From Amycolatopsis keratiniphila subsp. keratiniphila (GTDB lineage: Bacteria > Actinomycetota > Actinomycetes > Mycobacteriales > Pseudonocardiaceae): 64,000 nucleotides of DNA. The notes beneath the pieces are model-generated. The model was not told where the DNA came from. It searched no databases and saw nothing but the letters and a program-made list of their open reading frames with translations. Below are positions 7,897 through 15,835 of the stretch, piece after piece. Within the stretch, counting starts at the first letter, position 1. Each line of letters begins with the position of its first letter. The DNA lies in contig NZ_LQMT02000032.1 in assembly GCF_001620365.2 (NCBI RefSeq), positions 1 through 64,000 of the forward strand, read 5' to 3'. The position numbers and the translations under genes were made by a program.

Positions 7897-8814
7897 CTGC
7901 TCCTTGACCTCGTCCGGGGCCTCCTCGACGACGAAGTCGACGTCCCAGTGGGCGAGGTAGTAGGGCATCACCGAGAGGTCGTTGGAACCGACCCTGACCC
8001 GGCAGGTGCGCTCGTCGATGGCCTCGATCGTCCCGGCGGTCGGGGACACGTACTCGGCGAGCGCCTCCGCCGAGGCGTTGACCCGCAGCACCATCTGGTG
8101 CGGATACGGCGAGGACGTGATCCCGCGGGAGACGTAGGCCGCGAGGTCCTCGGCGGGCGGTTCCCTCGGCGTGAACCGGAAGCTCGTGTCCGGGACGCCG
8201 TCGATGCGGTCGACGCGGAAGGTCCGCCAGTCGTCGCGATCGAGATCGAACGCGACCAGGTACCACCGGCGCCCGGTGTGCACCAGGCGCAACGGCTCGA
8301 TGTAGCGCTCGGTGACGTCGCCGCTGTGGCTGCGATAGCCGAACCGGAGCCGCTGATGGTCGCGGCACGCGGACGCGATGACCGTCAGCGCGGCCGCGTC
8401 GATGACCGGGACGACGCCGCCGAGCGGGATCATCGCGGCGTTCAGCGCGGTCACCCGGTGCCGGAGCCGGGCGGGCAGCACCTGCTCCAGTTTCGTGAGC
8501 GCGCGCACCGAGGTCTCCTCGATCCCCGAGACCGTACCGTTCGCGGCCGTGCGGAGCCCGACGGCGACCGCGACCGCCTCGTCGTCGTCCAGCAGCAGGG
8601 GCGGCAGCGCGGCCCCCGCGCCGAGCCGGTAGCCGCCCGCGACCCCGGGCGTGGCATGCACCGGGTAACCCAGCTCGCGCAGCCGCTCGACGTCGCGCCG
8701 GACCGTGCGGACGTCGACCTGCAGCCGGTCGGCCAGGTCGGCGCCCGGCCAGTCGCGCCGCGCCTGCAGCAGGGAGAGGAGCCTCAGCAGCCGTGCCGAC
8801 GTGCCGGTGGTCAT
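7855..8814 (-). CDS. HTH/WYL-domain transcriptional regulator
   Basis: A 319-residue regulator with an N-terminal HTH_11 winged helix (about 5-60, with LADRLQVDVRTVRRDVERL) and a central WYL domain (RRWYLVAFDLDRDDWRTFRVDRIDG) followed by the WYL C-terminal extension. WYL proteins bind nucleic acids or small ligands and regulate neighbouring or DNA-damage genes. The ATG at 8814 begins the first sensible protein sequence. The frame runs 49 codons further upstream through the repeat at 8881-9007, which I treat as non-coding. Its last 14 codons overlap the MFS gene tail to tail. Confidence 0.85.
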   Translation of the reverse strand: MTTGTSARLLRLLSLLQARRDWPGADLADRLQVDVRTVRRDVERLRELGYPVHATPGVAGGYRLGAGAALPPLLLDDDEAVAVAVGLRTAANGTVSGIEETSVRALTKLEQVLPARLRHRVTALNAAMIPLGGVVPVIDAAALTVIASACRDHQRLRFGYRSHSGDVTERYIEPLRLVHTGRRWYLVAFDLDRDDWRTFRVDRIDGVPDTSFRFTPREPPAEDLAAYVSRGITSSPYPHQMVLRVNASAEALAEYVSPTAGTIEAIDERTCRVRVGSNDLSVMPYYLAHWDVDFVVEEAPDEVKEQLRLVADRFARAVV

Positions 8815-8880
8815 CGGTTCGCTCGCTTCATGGGAGGGAGTCTGGCAGACATTCAGGACAGGTCCGGTCCGCATCTTCAC

Positions 8881-9007
8881 GTGACCCAGTGGACGACACG
8901 TGTGATCAGACGGACGACACGCGTGATCGGGTGGACGACACGCTCGCGGCCGGGTCGCCATCGCGTGTCGTCCGTCTGATCACGCGTGTCGTCCGTCCAG
9001 TCACGCG
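8881..9007. repeat. Large palindrome of ~21-nt GGACGACACG units
   Basis: The left half has three units of the type GGACGACACGYGTGATC and the right half two to three reverse-complement units GTGTCGTCCGTCTGATCACG. For example 8902-8923 is complementary to 8963-8984. The same unit, not inverted, forms the tandem array at 28939-29023. It occupies the gap between the WYL regulator start and the deaminase gene. Confidence 0.85.
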
Positions 9008-9052
9008 AAACCGCCCGGTCTGACGCCACTTACGAGCCGTAAGGTGGGCCAG

Positions 9053-9508
9053 GTGATCGATCCCGCGCAGCTGCTGTCCGTCGCCCGCGAAGAGGCCGAA
9101 CTCGGCAAGGCCGAGGGCGGGGTCCCGATCGGCGCCGCCCTCTTCGACACCACCGGTGTCCTGCTCGGCCGCGGCCACAACCGCCGGGTCCAGGACGGCG
9201 ACCCGTCGATGCACGCCGAGACCTCCGCGTTCCGGAACGCGGGCAGGCGGCCGCACTATCGCGACACGATCATGGTCACCACCCTCTCCCCCTGCTGGTA
9301 CTGCAGCGGCCTGGTGCGCCAGTTCGGCATCGGCCGGGTGATCATCGGCGAGGCCACCACGTTCGAGGGCGGGCACGGCTGGCTCGAGGAGAACGGCGTC
9401 GAAATCACCCTGCTCGACGACCCGGCCTGCACCGCGCTGATGACCGAGTTCATCCGGGACCACCCGGAGCTGTGGTTCGAGGACATCGGCGTCCCGGCCG
9501 AGGACTAG
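9053..9508 (+). CDS. Cytosine deaminase, fungal FCY1-like
   Basis: A 151-residue zinc deaminase of the CDA fold that would convert cytosine to uracil. Counting from the alternative GTG at 9044, the zinc/catalytic motif HAE is at 57-59 and the SPCWYC cysteines at 84 and 87. The segments EGGVPIGAAL, LGRGHN, TTLSPC and the C-terminal WFEDIG closely match the yeast cytosine deaminase FCY1, whereas the bacterial CodA type is unrelated. I prefer GTG 9053, with AAGGTGG 6-12 nt upstream. The gene overlaps the convergent diguanylate cyclase by 4 bp. It may be a broader-specificity nucleobase deaminase. Confidence 0.82.
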   Translation: MIDPAQLLSVAREEAELGKAEGGVPIGAALFDTTGVLLGRGHNRRVQDGDPSMHAETSAFRNAGRRPHYRDTIMVTTLSPCWYCSGLVRQFGIGRVIIGEATTFEGGHGWLEENGVEITLLDDPACTALMTEFIRDHPELWFEDIGVPAED

Positions 9509-10746
9509 CTTTCGGCCTCGAAGACGACGGTCCGGTTGCGCCCGGCCCCCTTCGCCGCGCGCATCGCCTGGTCCGCCGCGCCGACGAGCCGGTCGAGCGT
9601 CTCGCCGCCGGCGGGATGCGACGACACCCCGATCGAGACGGTCGCCCCGGCGAACGTCCCACCCAGTGAGACGAAGGTCGAGGAGATCCGCATCCGGATG
9701 CGTTCGGCGATCGCGTGCGCGTCGAATCGGGTGGTGCCGGGCAGCAGGACGACGAATTCCTCGCCGCCGAACCGGCCGACCAGGTCCGCCGCCCGGACCT
9801 CCGCGCGCAAAGTGTCCGCCACCGCGCGGAGGACGTCGTCGCCGACGTGCCTGCCGTGCCGGTCGTTGAGCCGGGCGAAGTGGTCAAGGTCGAGCATCAG
9901 CAGCGAAAGATCCGCGCCACGGCCCCGAAGCAGTTCGAACTGGGTGCGCGCACCGTCCAACCAGGACGACGCGGTGAGCAGTCCGGTGCCGGCGTCCGTA
10001 CCCGCGTGGCCGCGCAGGGCGCGCATCGTCCCCGCCCGGTGGAGTACCACGAGTGCCCCCGCGAGTACCACGGCGACGTACGGCCAATCCGCCGCCGACC
10101 ACGCGAGCAGCAATCCGAACGCGACCATCGCCGCGTCGAAGGCGAACCCCGACGGTTCCGCCCCGAATTCGGCGGCGGGCGCGGCCAACGCGGCGTCGAC
10201 GGACAGGAAAATCAGGCCGGTGGCGAAAACCAGGGCGAAACTCTCGAAATCCCTTGCCGCGTCGGCGAACGGCGGCGCCCCCAGCAGTACCGGGATGATC
10301 GAGGCACCGAGTGCCGAAAGCATGGTGGCGGAGGCCGCGAACACCTGGCGGTGCGGGATCCCGCGCCGGATCCGGCACCAGCGATAGCCCGCCGAAGCGA
10401 CGACGAGTACCGCGGCGAGCGCGGGCGGCAACAGCAAAGCGCCCGCGAAAATCCACGCCGCGTCCAGTCCGGCCCCGAGCCGCGTGTCGGCACGGGACCG
10501 CTCGACGGGCCGCGAAAGCTCCGAACTGAGGATCATTCCCCCCAGCAGAGCCGAAAACGGGAGCAAGGACGACGGCGCGGGCGGCCGCAACACGAAGAGG
10601 TAGGCGGTGGCGGCGAAAGCGGCGAAGTCGACGAGGAGCAGGTATCCGATCAGGCCCCGCCTGGGTAGTTCCCACAGGCTCCAGGACCCCAGGATCCGGC
10701 GCGGCGCGGCGAGCCGGTCTCTCCGGCCGCGGCTTCCGGTCGCCAT
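9505..10746 (-). CDS. Membrane diguanylate cyclase (GGDEF)
   Basis: A 413-residue protein with an N-terminal multi-helix membrane region (about 25-240) followed by a GGDEF domain. The active-site signature is GGEEF, and RAAD, an RxxD inhibitory site, sits exactly five residues before it, so both catalysis (2 GTP to c-di-GMP) and product inhibition look intact. I use the ATG at 10746, which has GGGGGA 8 nt upstream. An earlier ATG at 10764 is possible. It has no recognisable sensory domain apart from the membrane part. It is divergent from the chitinase gene. Confidence 0.88.
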   Translation of the reverse strand: MATGSRGRRDRLAAPRRILGSWSLWELPRRGLIGYLLLVDFAAFAATAYLFVLRPPAPSSLLPFSALLGGMILSSELSRPVERSRADTRLGAGLDAAWIFAGALLLPPALAAVLVVASAGYRWCRIRRGIPHRQVFAASATMLSALGASIIPVLLGAPPFADAARDFESFALVFATGLIFLSVDAALAAPAAEFGAEPSGFAFDAAMVAFGLLLAWSAADWPYVAVVLAGALVVLHRAGTMRALRGHAGTDAGTGLLTASSWLDGARTQFELLRGRGADLSLLMLDLDHFARLNDRHGRHVGDDVLRAVADTLRAEVRAADLVGRFGGEEFVVLLPGTTRFDAHAIAERIRMRISSTFVSLGGTFAGATVSIGVSSHPAGGETLDRLVGAADQAMRAAKGAGRNRTVVFEAES

Positions 10747-10865
10747 CAGGGAGTCCCCCACCATTTCGGCAAACTAGCCGGTAATCGCGGTGGTGTCGAT
10801 CCGCTTTCCGGGTCATCACCCCCCTACTAAGGTCGGTCGTTTCCCCCGGGAATCCCGGTGAATTC

Positions 10866-10893
10866 TTGACAGTCCTCAATGGTCTAGTCCACC
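10866..10893 (+). promoter_or_regulatory. Chitinase promoter with DasR-like dre site
   Basis: A -35 TTGACA (10866-10871) is followed by AATGGTCTAGTCCACC (10878-10893), which matches 12 of 16 positions of the published DasR consensus ACTGGTCTAGACCAGT. DasR is the GlcNAc-responsive GntR repressor that controls chitinase genes in streptomycetes. A site here fits the chitinase downstream. Confidence 0.65.
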
Positions 10894-10988
10894 GTGAGTG
10901 AGCGCACCCTCCCGGTTGATACGCCGCGTCAAGACGGAGGTGCTCCACACCTGCGCGCCTCGCCGCGCGCGTACCAGTTGGAGGACCT

Positions 10989-11939
10989 ATGAAATCCCTA
11001 CGACGCTGGGCAACACTGGCCACCGCCGCCGGCGCCGCTCTCGCCACGGCCGTCGGCCTCGCCCCCGTCGCCTCGGCGGCCCCGGACCCGGTGCTCGCCT
11101 CGCCCTATCTGTACCAGTGGTCGGGACAGACGGACCCGATCGCCGCGATGAACGCCACCGGGGTCAAGGCCTTCACCCTCGCGTTCATCCTCTCCGACGG
11201 CGGCTGCAACCCGAAATGGGACGGCAGCCGTTCCCTCACCGGCTCCGACGCCACGCTGATCAACAACATCCGGGCCAAGGGCGGCGACGTCATCCCGTCG
11301 TTCGGCGGCTGGTCCGGTACGAAGCTCGGGCCGAAATGCGGTACGCCCGCGGCACTCGCCGGCGCGTATCAGAAGGTCATCGACGCCTACAAGCTCAAGG
11401 CGATCGACCTCGACATCGAGAACACCGACGAATTCGAGAACTACACCGTCCAGGACCGGATCCTGAACGCCATCAAGATCACGAAGCAGAAGAACCCCGG
11501 CCTGCGCGTGGTCATCACCATCCCGACCGAGGTGAGCGGCCCCAACGCGCACGGGAAGCGGCTGATCAACCAGTCGAAGGCGCTCGGTGCGGGCGTCGAC
11601 GCGTGGTCGGTCATGCCGTTCGACTTCTCCAGCGGCGGTGACATGGCGGGCAAGACCCGCAGTGCCGTGGACGGGCTGAAGAACGTCGTGAAGTCCACCT
11701 TCGGCTTGAGTGACGACGCGGCCTACCGGCGCAGCGGGCTTTCGTCGATGAACGGGAAGACCGACGTGGCTGGCGAGACCGTCAGCGTCGCCGACTTCCG
11801 CGCGATCCGCGACTACGCGGCGAGTAAACATCTCGCCCGGCTGTCGTTCTGGGCGGTGAACCGCGACTGCAACAACTGCGCGGGAATCTCGCAGGGCAAG
11901 TACGACTACACCAAGATCGTGGCGGGTTACACCGGCTGA
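10989..11939 (+). CDS. Secreted GH18 chitinase-like glycosyl hydrolase
   Basis: A 316-residue protein with a Sec signal peptide (Arg-rich start, hydrophobic stretch at about 8-30, cleavage after ASA) and a single GH18 barrel without carbohydrate-binding modules. The active-site strand reads AIDLDIE and carries the proton donor Glu, but the first Asp of the usual DxxDxDxE is replaced by Lys. SFGGWSG is the second conserved strand. GGAGGACCT precedes the ATG. A DasR-like operator lies about 100 bp upstream. Expected role is extracellular chitin or chitooligosaccharide hydrolysis, with endo-N-acetylglucosaminidase as an alternative in this fold. Confidence 0.85.
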   Translation: MKSLRRWATLATAAGAALATAVGLAPVASAAPDPVLASPYLYQWSGQTDPIAAMNATGVKAFTLAFILSDGGCNPKWDGSRSLTGSDATLINNIRAKGGDVIPSFGGWSGTKLGPKCGTPAALAGAYQKVIDAYKLKAIDLDIENTDEFENYTVQDRILNAIKITKQKNPGLRVVITIPTEVSGPNAHGKRLINQSKALGAGVDAWSVMPFDFSSGGDMAGKTRSAVDGLKNVVKSTFGLSDDAAYRRSGLSSMNGKTDVAGETVSVADFRAIRDYAASKHLARLSFWAVNRDCNNCAGISQGKYDYTKIVAGYTG

Positions 11940-11989
11940 CTTCCGTTCCCCACCGGTGTCAGGCCTAGGGTGAGCCCTCGGTACAGGTG

Positions 11990-12035
11990 GTCGTGAGTGG
12001 CGATTCGGGTTCTAACCCGAATCGCCACTCACGAC
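11990..12035. repeat. Perfect 22-bp stem-loop, family C, between convergent genes
   Basis: Arms 11990-12011 and 12014-12035 are perfectly complementary. The outer part CGTGAGTGG and the centre GGTTCTAACC are shared with 35611-35652, while the intervening bases differ. It lies 51 bp past the chitinase stop and 5 bp past the stop of the minus-strand gene at 12040, so it can serve as a bidirectional terminator. Confidence 0.9.
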
Positions 12036-12039
12036 TGCA

Positions 12040-13608
12040 TCAGCGGCCACAGTCCGCCTTCGTGTTCAGCGGCCTCCCCCGCGACCACACCAGGTCGACC
12101 GGATGCACCGAACCGTCCGGATCGATCGACAGGATCGGCAGCGCCTTGTCGAGCTGGTTCCCCGTCGCCTGGTCGAAAGCGACGAACCCGGTCGCGCCGG
12201 GCACCGGGGAGTTGCAGTCGATGCTGCGCAACACGTCCGGCACCGAAACCGGATCCGACGACACGTTCTGCACCGCCGCTTCGACGGCCGCGGCGACGGC
12301 GTCGTGTTCGATCATCGCTGCACCGTCCCACAGTTCCGCTTTGGGGAAGCCGTGGGTACCGGTGAATTCGGCGACGAAGTTGTCGTAATTCTTCTTGTAC
12401 GTCGGATACGCCGGATCGGCGGTGAACATATCCCACTGGTCGGGATACGCGAGGGCCGTGTAGCGGAGCCGGACACTGATGTCCTTGTTCAGCTGCAAGG
12501 GTTTCCCGGCGAGCGTGCTCGCGTCGTCCCCGGTCATCACGGTCACCGTGTCGAGCCCCTCGCAGGCGCCGTCGCCCGCCAGCGCCGCCACGAGGGCGCC
12601 GAGGTCCAGTCCACGGCCGGCGAAGTAGATCAGATCGGGTCTCGCGCCACAGATGTCGTTGTGCCACCTGCTGAACAGCCCTCGCAGATACGCCTCACGC
12701 GAGGTGTCGGTGAGCGGCTTGACGTCGTAGGTCTTCGTGAAGATCACCGGGACCTTCGAGGAGCTCTGGAAGGCTTCGGCGAGCGTCGTCGCGTAGGTGT
12801 CCTCTTTGCTGACGCCCTGGATCATCATCACGCGCCGGAAACCGTGCGCGGCGATGTATCCGGCCGCGGCGCGGGCCTCGTCGGTGTTGGTCGGGCCCAC
12901 GCGGAAGAAGTTGTCGATCCGCACGCCCTTGGGGTCGGTGTTCATGTTGTCCGCGGTGACGGTCGCGCCGATCGTGGCGATCCCGTGCCGGGACAGTTCG
13001 GCCACCAGCGCCCGGCTGCTCTCCGTGCTGATGCCGATGTCGGTGACCGCCACGATGCGCTGGGCGGCGGCCGCGGCGACGATCTCCTCCGCGACGACCT
13101 GCCAGTGCTCGGCGTTGCTCCCGTAGTTGGCCAGCATGAGCTTGATCCCCGGCGGCCCGTTCTTCGGCCAAGCGGCGGTGATCGCGCCCTGGACCTCCCG
13201 CCGGACGAACGGGAACGGCTGGCTGTCGACCTTCGGATCGGGCGCCAGGTTCTCCAGCACCACGATGGTCTTGAAGTTCTCGCCCGCCTTCTCGTTGCGG
13301 CTCTTGATGAGCTTCTCCAACGGGTCGAGCGGATCGTCGGCCCGCATCGGACCGGAGTCGAGGTTCAGCCCGACGCAGACGTACGACGAGCCGATCGACT
13401 CCTCGTCCGCGTCCACCGCGCGCAGCCCCCGGCCGCAGGATTCCCACGGGCTGATCGACACCAGCGCGGCACCCAGCAGCACGACGACGATCGCGATCAG
13501 CAGCACCCGATGGCGGTGGGCCCAGCCGCGTGGCCGCACCGGTGGCCCCGTCGCCGCGCGTTCACGGGCCTCGGACATACGTGTTCTCAACGAATCGAGC
13601 CAGGACAT
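12040..13608 (-). CDS. Membrane-anchored periplasmic-binding-like (PBP1) protein
   Basis: A 522-residue protein with a short cytoplasmic N-terminus, one membrane helix at about 35-52, and a large extracytoplasmic region that reads like a type-1 periplasmic-binding fold as in branched-chain amino-acid receptors (segments such as LMLANYGSN, VVAEEIVAAAAAQRIVAVTDIG, YIAAHGFRRVMMIQG and DLIYFAGRG). No ABC permease or transporter ATPase is nearby. Instead it lies 19 bp downstream of the P-loop NTPase gene and is surely cotranscribed. I infer a sensor or receptor, not a transport component. The ligand is unknown. Confidence 0.7.
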   Translation of the reverse strand: MSWLDSLRTRMSEARERAATGPPVRPRGWAHRHRVLLIAIVVVLLGAALVSISPWESCGRGLRAVDADEESIGSSYVCVGLNLDSGPMRADDPLDPLEKLIKSRNEKAGENFKTIVVLENLAPDPKVDSQPFPFVRREVQGAITAAWPKNGPPGIKLMLANYGSNAEHWQVVAEEIVAAAAAQRIVAVTDIGISTESSRALVAELSRHGIATIGATVTADNMNTDPKGVRIDNFFRVGPTNTDEARAAAGYIAAHGFRRVMMIQGVSKEDTYATTLAEAFQSSSKVPVIFTKTYDVKPLTDTSREAYLRGLFSRWHNDICGARPDLIYFAGRGLDLGALVAALAGDGACEGLDTVTVMTGDDASTLAGKPLQLNKDISVRLRYTALAYPDQWDMFTADPAYPTYKKNYDNFVAEFTGTHGFPKAELWDGAAMIEHDAVAAAVEAAVQNVSSDPVSVPDVLRSIDCNSPVPGATGFVAFDQATGNQLDKALPILSIDPDGSVHPVDLVWSRGRPLNTKADCGR

Positions 13609-13627
13609 GACGGAGTTCCGTTCCGGG

Positions 13628-15658
13628 TCAGGGGAATTCGCCGCGACGGGCGGCTTCCTTGGCCGACACGAGCGCGCCGACGTCGGGCTGGTGCGAAGTG
13701 GTGGCCAGCGCGGCGAAGGCGTTCGCGATCACCTGGTGCTGGGCCTGCCCGCGGACCGCGAAGGGGCTGGCGGTCAGCCAGCCCGCCGCGATGAGCCGGG
13801 CGACGTTGTTCCGGATCTCGGACCGGCCGGCCGGGCACTGCGCGTTGTCGAGGTTGACGAGTTCTTCGTACAGTTCCGCGTGATCCCGCTCGGGCGGCAG
13901 ATCGTCCGGCGCGTTCAGCACCAGTTCGAGCTTCGCGATCCACTCCGCGTGCGGGATCCGGTTGAACTCGCGCTCGAAGAACGTGACCACTTCGCCGATG
14001 TCGCCCAGCGCGAGATTGCAGTAGGCCAGCCGCACGGGATCCTGTGCGGTGTCCGGATCGTCGCGCAGTGCCTTGAACTGGCCGGTGTAGGTCGGCCCGT
14101 CCCCGTCGCCGCGCCGGGCCAGCGCGGACACCAGGTTCGCCGCGATCCACGGATGCAGGGCGGCCTGGTCGTCGGTCGAACCGGGCGAATTCCTGGCCGT
14201 CACCCACAACGACGTGCGCAGTTCGGTCAGGATCCGCCCGACGTGCGGCTGGTCGATCCGGCTCTGCGCGGCGTCCGGGATCAGCCAGGGCGCGGTCGCG
14301 AACGGGGCCGCAGTCACGAAGTCGTCGACGTGGACGTCGTCGAGGTGTTCGGTCAGGGCGAGCTTGGTCAGCCTGGTGTAGCAGGGATCCTCCCCGCCGC
14401 GCGGATCGGTGGTGAGCAGGTCTCGATCGCCCTCGCGCGCGTCGCTCGCCCGCAAGCGCCCGGTGAGCTGCTCGACCGCCGACGGCAGTCCGCCGGTCGC
14501 CCGGTGCGCGAGCGTGACCTTCGGCGTCCGCGCGCCGGAATCGAGGATCCGCGCGATCCGCCCGATCGACTGGGGTGGGATCCGGATCGGGTAGTAGGCC
14601 GAGTCGAGGGCTCCGTTGGCCGGGTTCGCCCAGTCGTCGTACGAGGCCTCCTCGCAGTCCACCATCGGCCGGGCCGCGGATCCGGCGCCGGGCACGGGTT
14701 TCCACGGCGGCAGCCAGGCGGTGCCCCAGTCGTCGTGCCACCGTCCGCTGGTGGCGATGACCAGCAGCGCGTCGTGTGCCTCGCGGTCGTTCGGATGCTG
14801 GACGGCATGCCGTTCCCTGGCGGCGATCAGGTCGGAGAGGAACTCGGTCCCGCCGGGGTGGTCGACGTCGTCGAGCACCACCACCCAGTTGTGCCAGTGC
14901 CTGCGCTGCTGCGAGATGTCGCAGGTACAGGGACTCTTCTCCTCCGGCCTGGCCATCCGCGGATGGTTCTCCCGGACGTCGCCGAGGAACGCCGCCATCA
15001 GCCACTCGGTGACCGCCTTGGCGTCACGGGCGCTGCCGTGCGCGAGCCGGTTGAGTTCGAGTAGCGCGTCGAACGGGGATCTCCCCTCGGCGTGGGGGAA
15101 GTCCGCCAGCGACCGCAGTGCCTTCCCGAGCCGGGGCCGGATGTTCCGCACCAGATGAGGGAACGTCTGGCGGAACAGATCCGCGTACGGGGGCTCGACG
15201 AGACCGGTCGCCTTCGCCGTCTCGGTCAGCGTGTCGAGCGTGCTGTCCATCGCCGGTGTCCAGATGATCCGGTCGAGACTGCCGAGCAGCGACTTCAGTT
15301 GCGCCAGGTCTTCGTCGCGATTTCGACCGGAAAGTTCCGCCTGGACTGCGATCAGCGCGATCGTGAACCGAATGAACTGCGGTTTCGGTCGATTTCGCCA
15401 TTTTCTCGACAACGAGTAGGCCAGTTTCGTGAGCACGTCGATCGTGCCCGCCCGGCCGCCTTGCCCGAAATCGAATCCGGCGTGGACGACGCCCCAGCCC
15501 AGGTCGCGACGGATCGCTTCCAGTGCCGTGGTCTTCCCCGAACCGACCGGGCCGAGCAGCAACGTCACCGGCTGCGGGCGCGACGGATTCCCCGTCTCGC
15601 GGTTGATCAGCATTCTCCGGGCGAACTGCACCGCGGGAGAATGTCGGTCCACACTCAT
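13628..15658 (-). CDS. STAND-like P-loop NTPase of unknown role
   Basis: A 676-residue protein with Walker A GPVGSGKTT at 36-44, Walker B VVVLDDVDH at 259-267, a sensor-like LLVIATSGRW at about 298-307, and GGLPSAVEQL at 389-398, which resembles the GLPL/GxP motif after the winged-helix-proximal region of STAND ATPases. A CTC cysteine pair lies at 244-246. The C-terminal third (about 430-676) is predicted helical and may be a repeat scaffold. No nuclease, TIR or protease domain was recognised. The start may be GTG 15652, which has AGGA 8 nt upstream. It lies between the Pro-rich membrane protein and the PBP-like gene. Confidence 0.7.
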   Translation of the reverse strand: MSVDRHSPAVQFARRMLINRETGNPSRPQPVTLLLGPVGSGKTTALEAIRRDLGWGVVHAGFDFGQGGRAGTIDVLTKLAYSLSRKWRNRPKPQFIRFTIALIAVQAELSGRNRDEDLAQLKSLLGSLDRIIWTPAMDSTLDTLTETAKATGLVEPPYADLFRQTFPHLVRNIRPRLGKALRSLADFPHAEGRSPFDALLELNRLAHGSARDAKAVTEWLMAAFLGDVRENHPRMARPEEKSPCTCDISQQRRHWHNWVVVLDDVDHPGGTEFLSDLIAARERHAVQHPNDREAHDALLVIATSGRWHDDWGTAWLPPWKPVPGAGSAARPMVDCEEASYDDWANPANGALDSAYYPIRIPPQSIGRIARILDSGARTPKVTLAHRATGGLPSAVEQLTGRLRASDAREGDRDLLTTDPRGGEDPCYTRLTKLALTEHLDDVHVDDFVTAAPFATAPWLIPDAAQSRIDQPHVGRILTELRTSLWVTARNSPGSTDDQAALHPWIAANLVSALARRGDGDGPTYTGQFKALRDDPDTAQDPVRLAYCNLALGDIGEVVTFFEREFNRIPHAEWIAKLELVLNAPDDLPPERDHAELYEELVNLDNAQCPAGRSEIRNNVARLIAAGWLTASPFAVRGQAQHQVIANAFAALATTSHQPDVGALVSAKEAARRGEFP

Positions 15659-15835
15659 TTTCCTGTTTCAGCCCCTAGCCGTGCTCCGGGAGGAATGGAG
15701 AGTGCGAACCATCGTAGGTAAGCGGCCGAAGGCGGGGCACAGGAAAAATGACAAGCAGACACGAACGGACGAAACCGGAGATGAATCGTGATTCTTGTTC
15801 GACGGTGAGCGACGCCGTCGATCACCCGATCGGCG

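Noticed and set aside
8815..8961. N-terminal extension of the WYL regulator
   Set aside because: The extra 49 codons translate the repeat array (CRPPDHACRPSDH), have no ribosome-binding site, and the HTH fold begins right after ATG 8814.
12040..13608. Substrate-binding protein of an ABC amino-acid importer
   Set aside because: No permease or transporter ATPase gene is adjacent, the protein has an N-terminal membrane anchor with a basic cytoplasmic tail in place of a lipoprotein signal, and its partner is a STAND-like NTPase.
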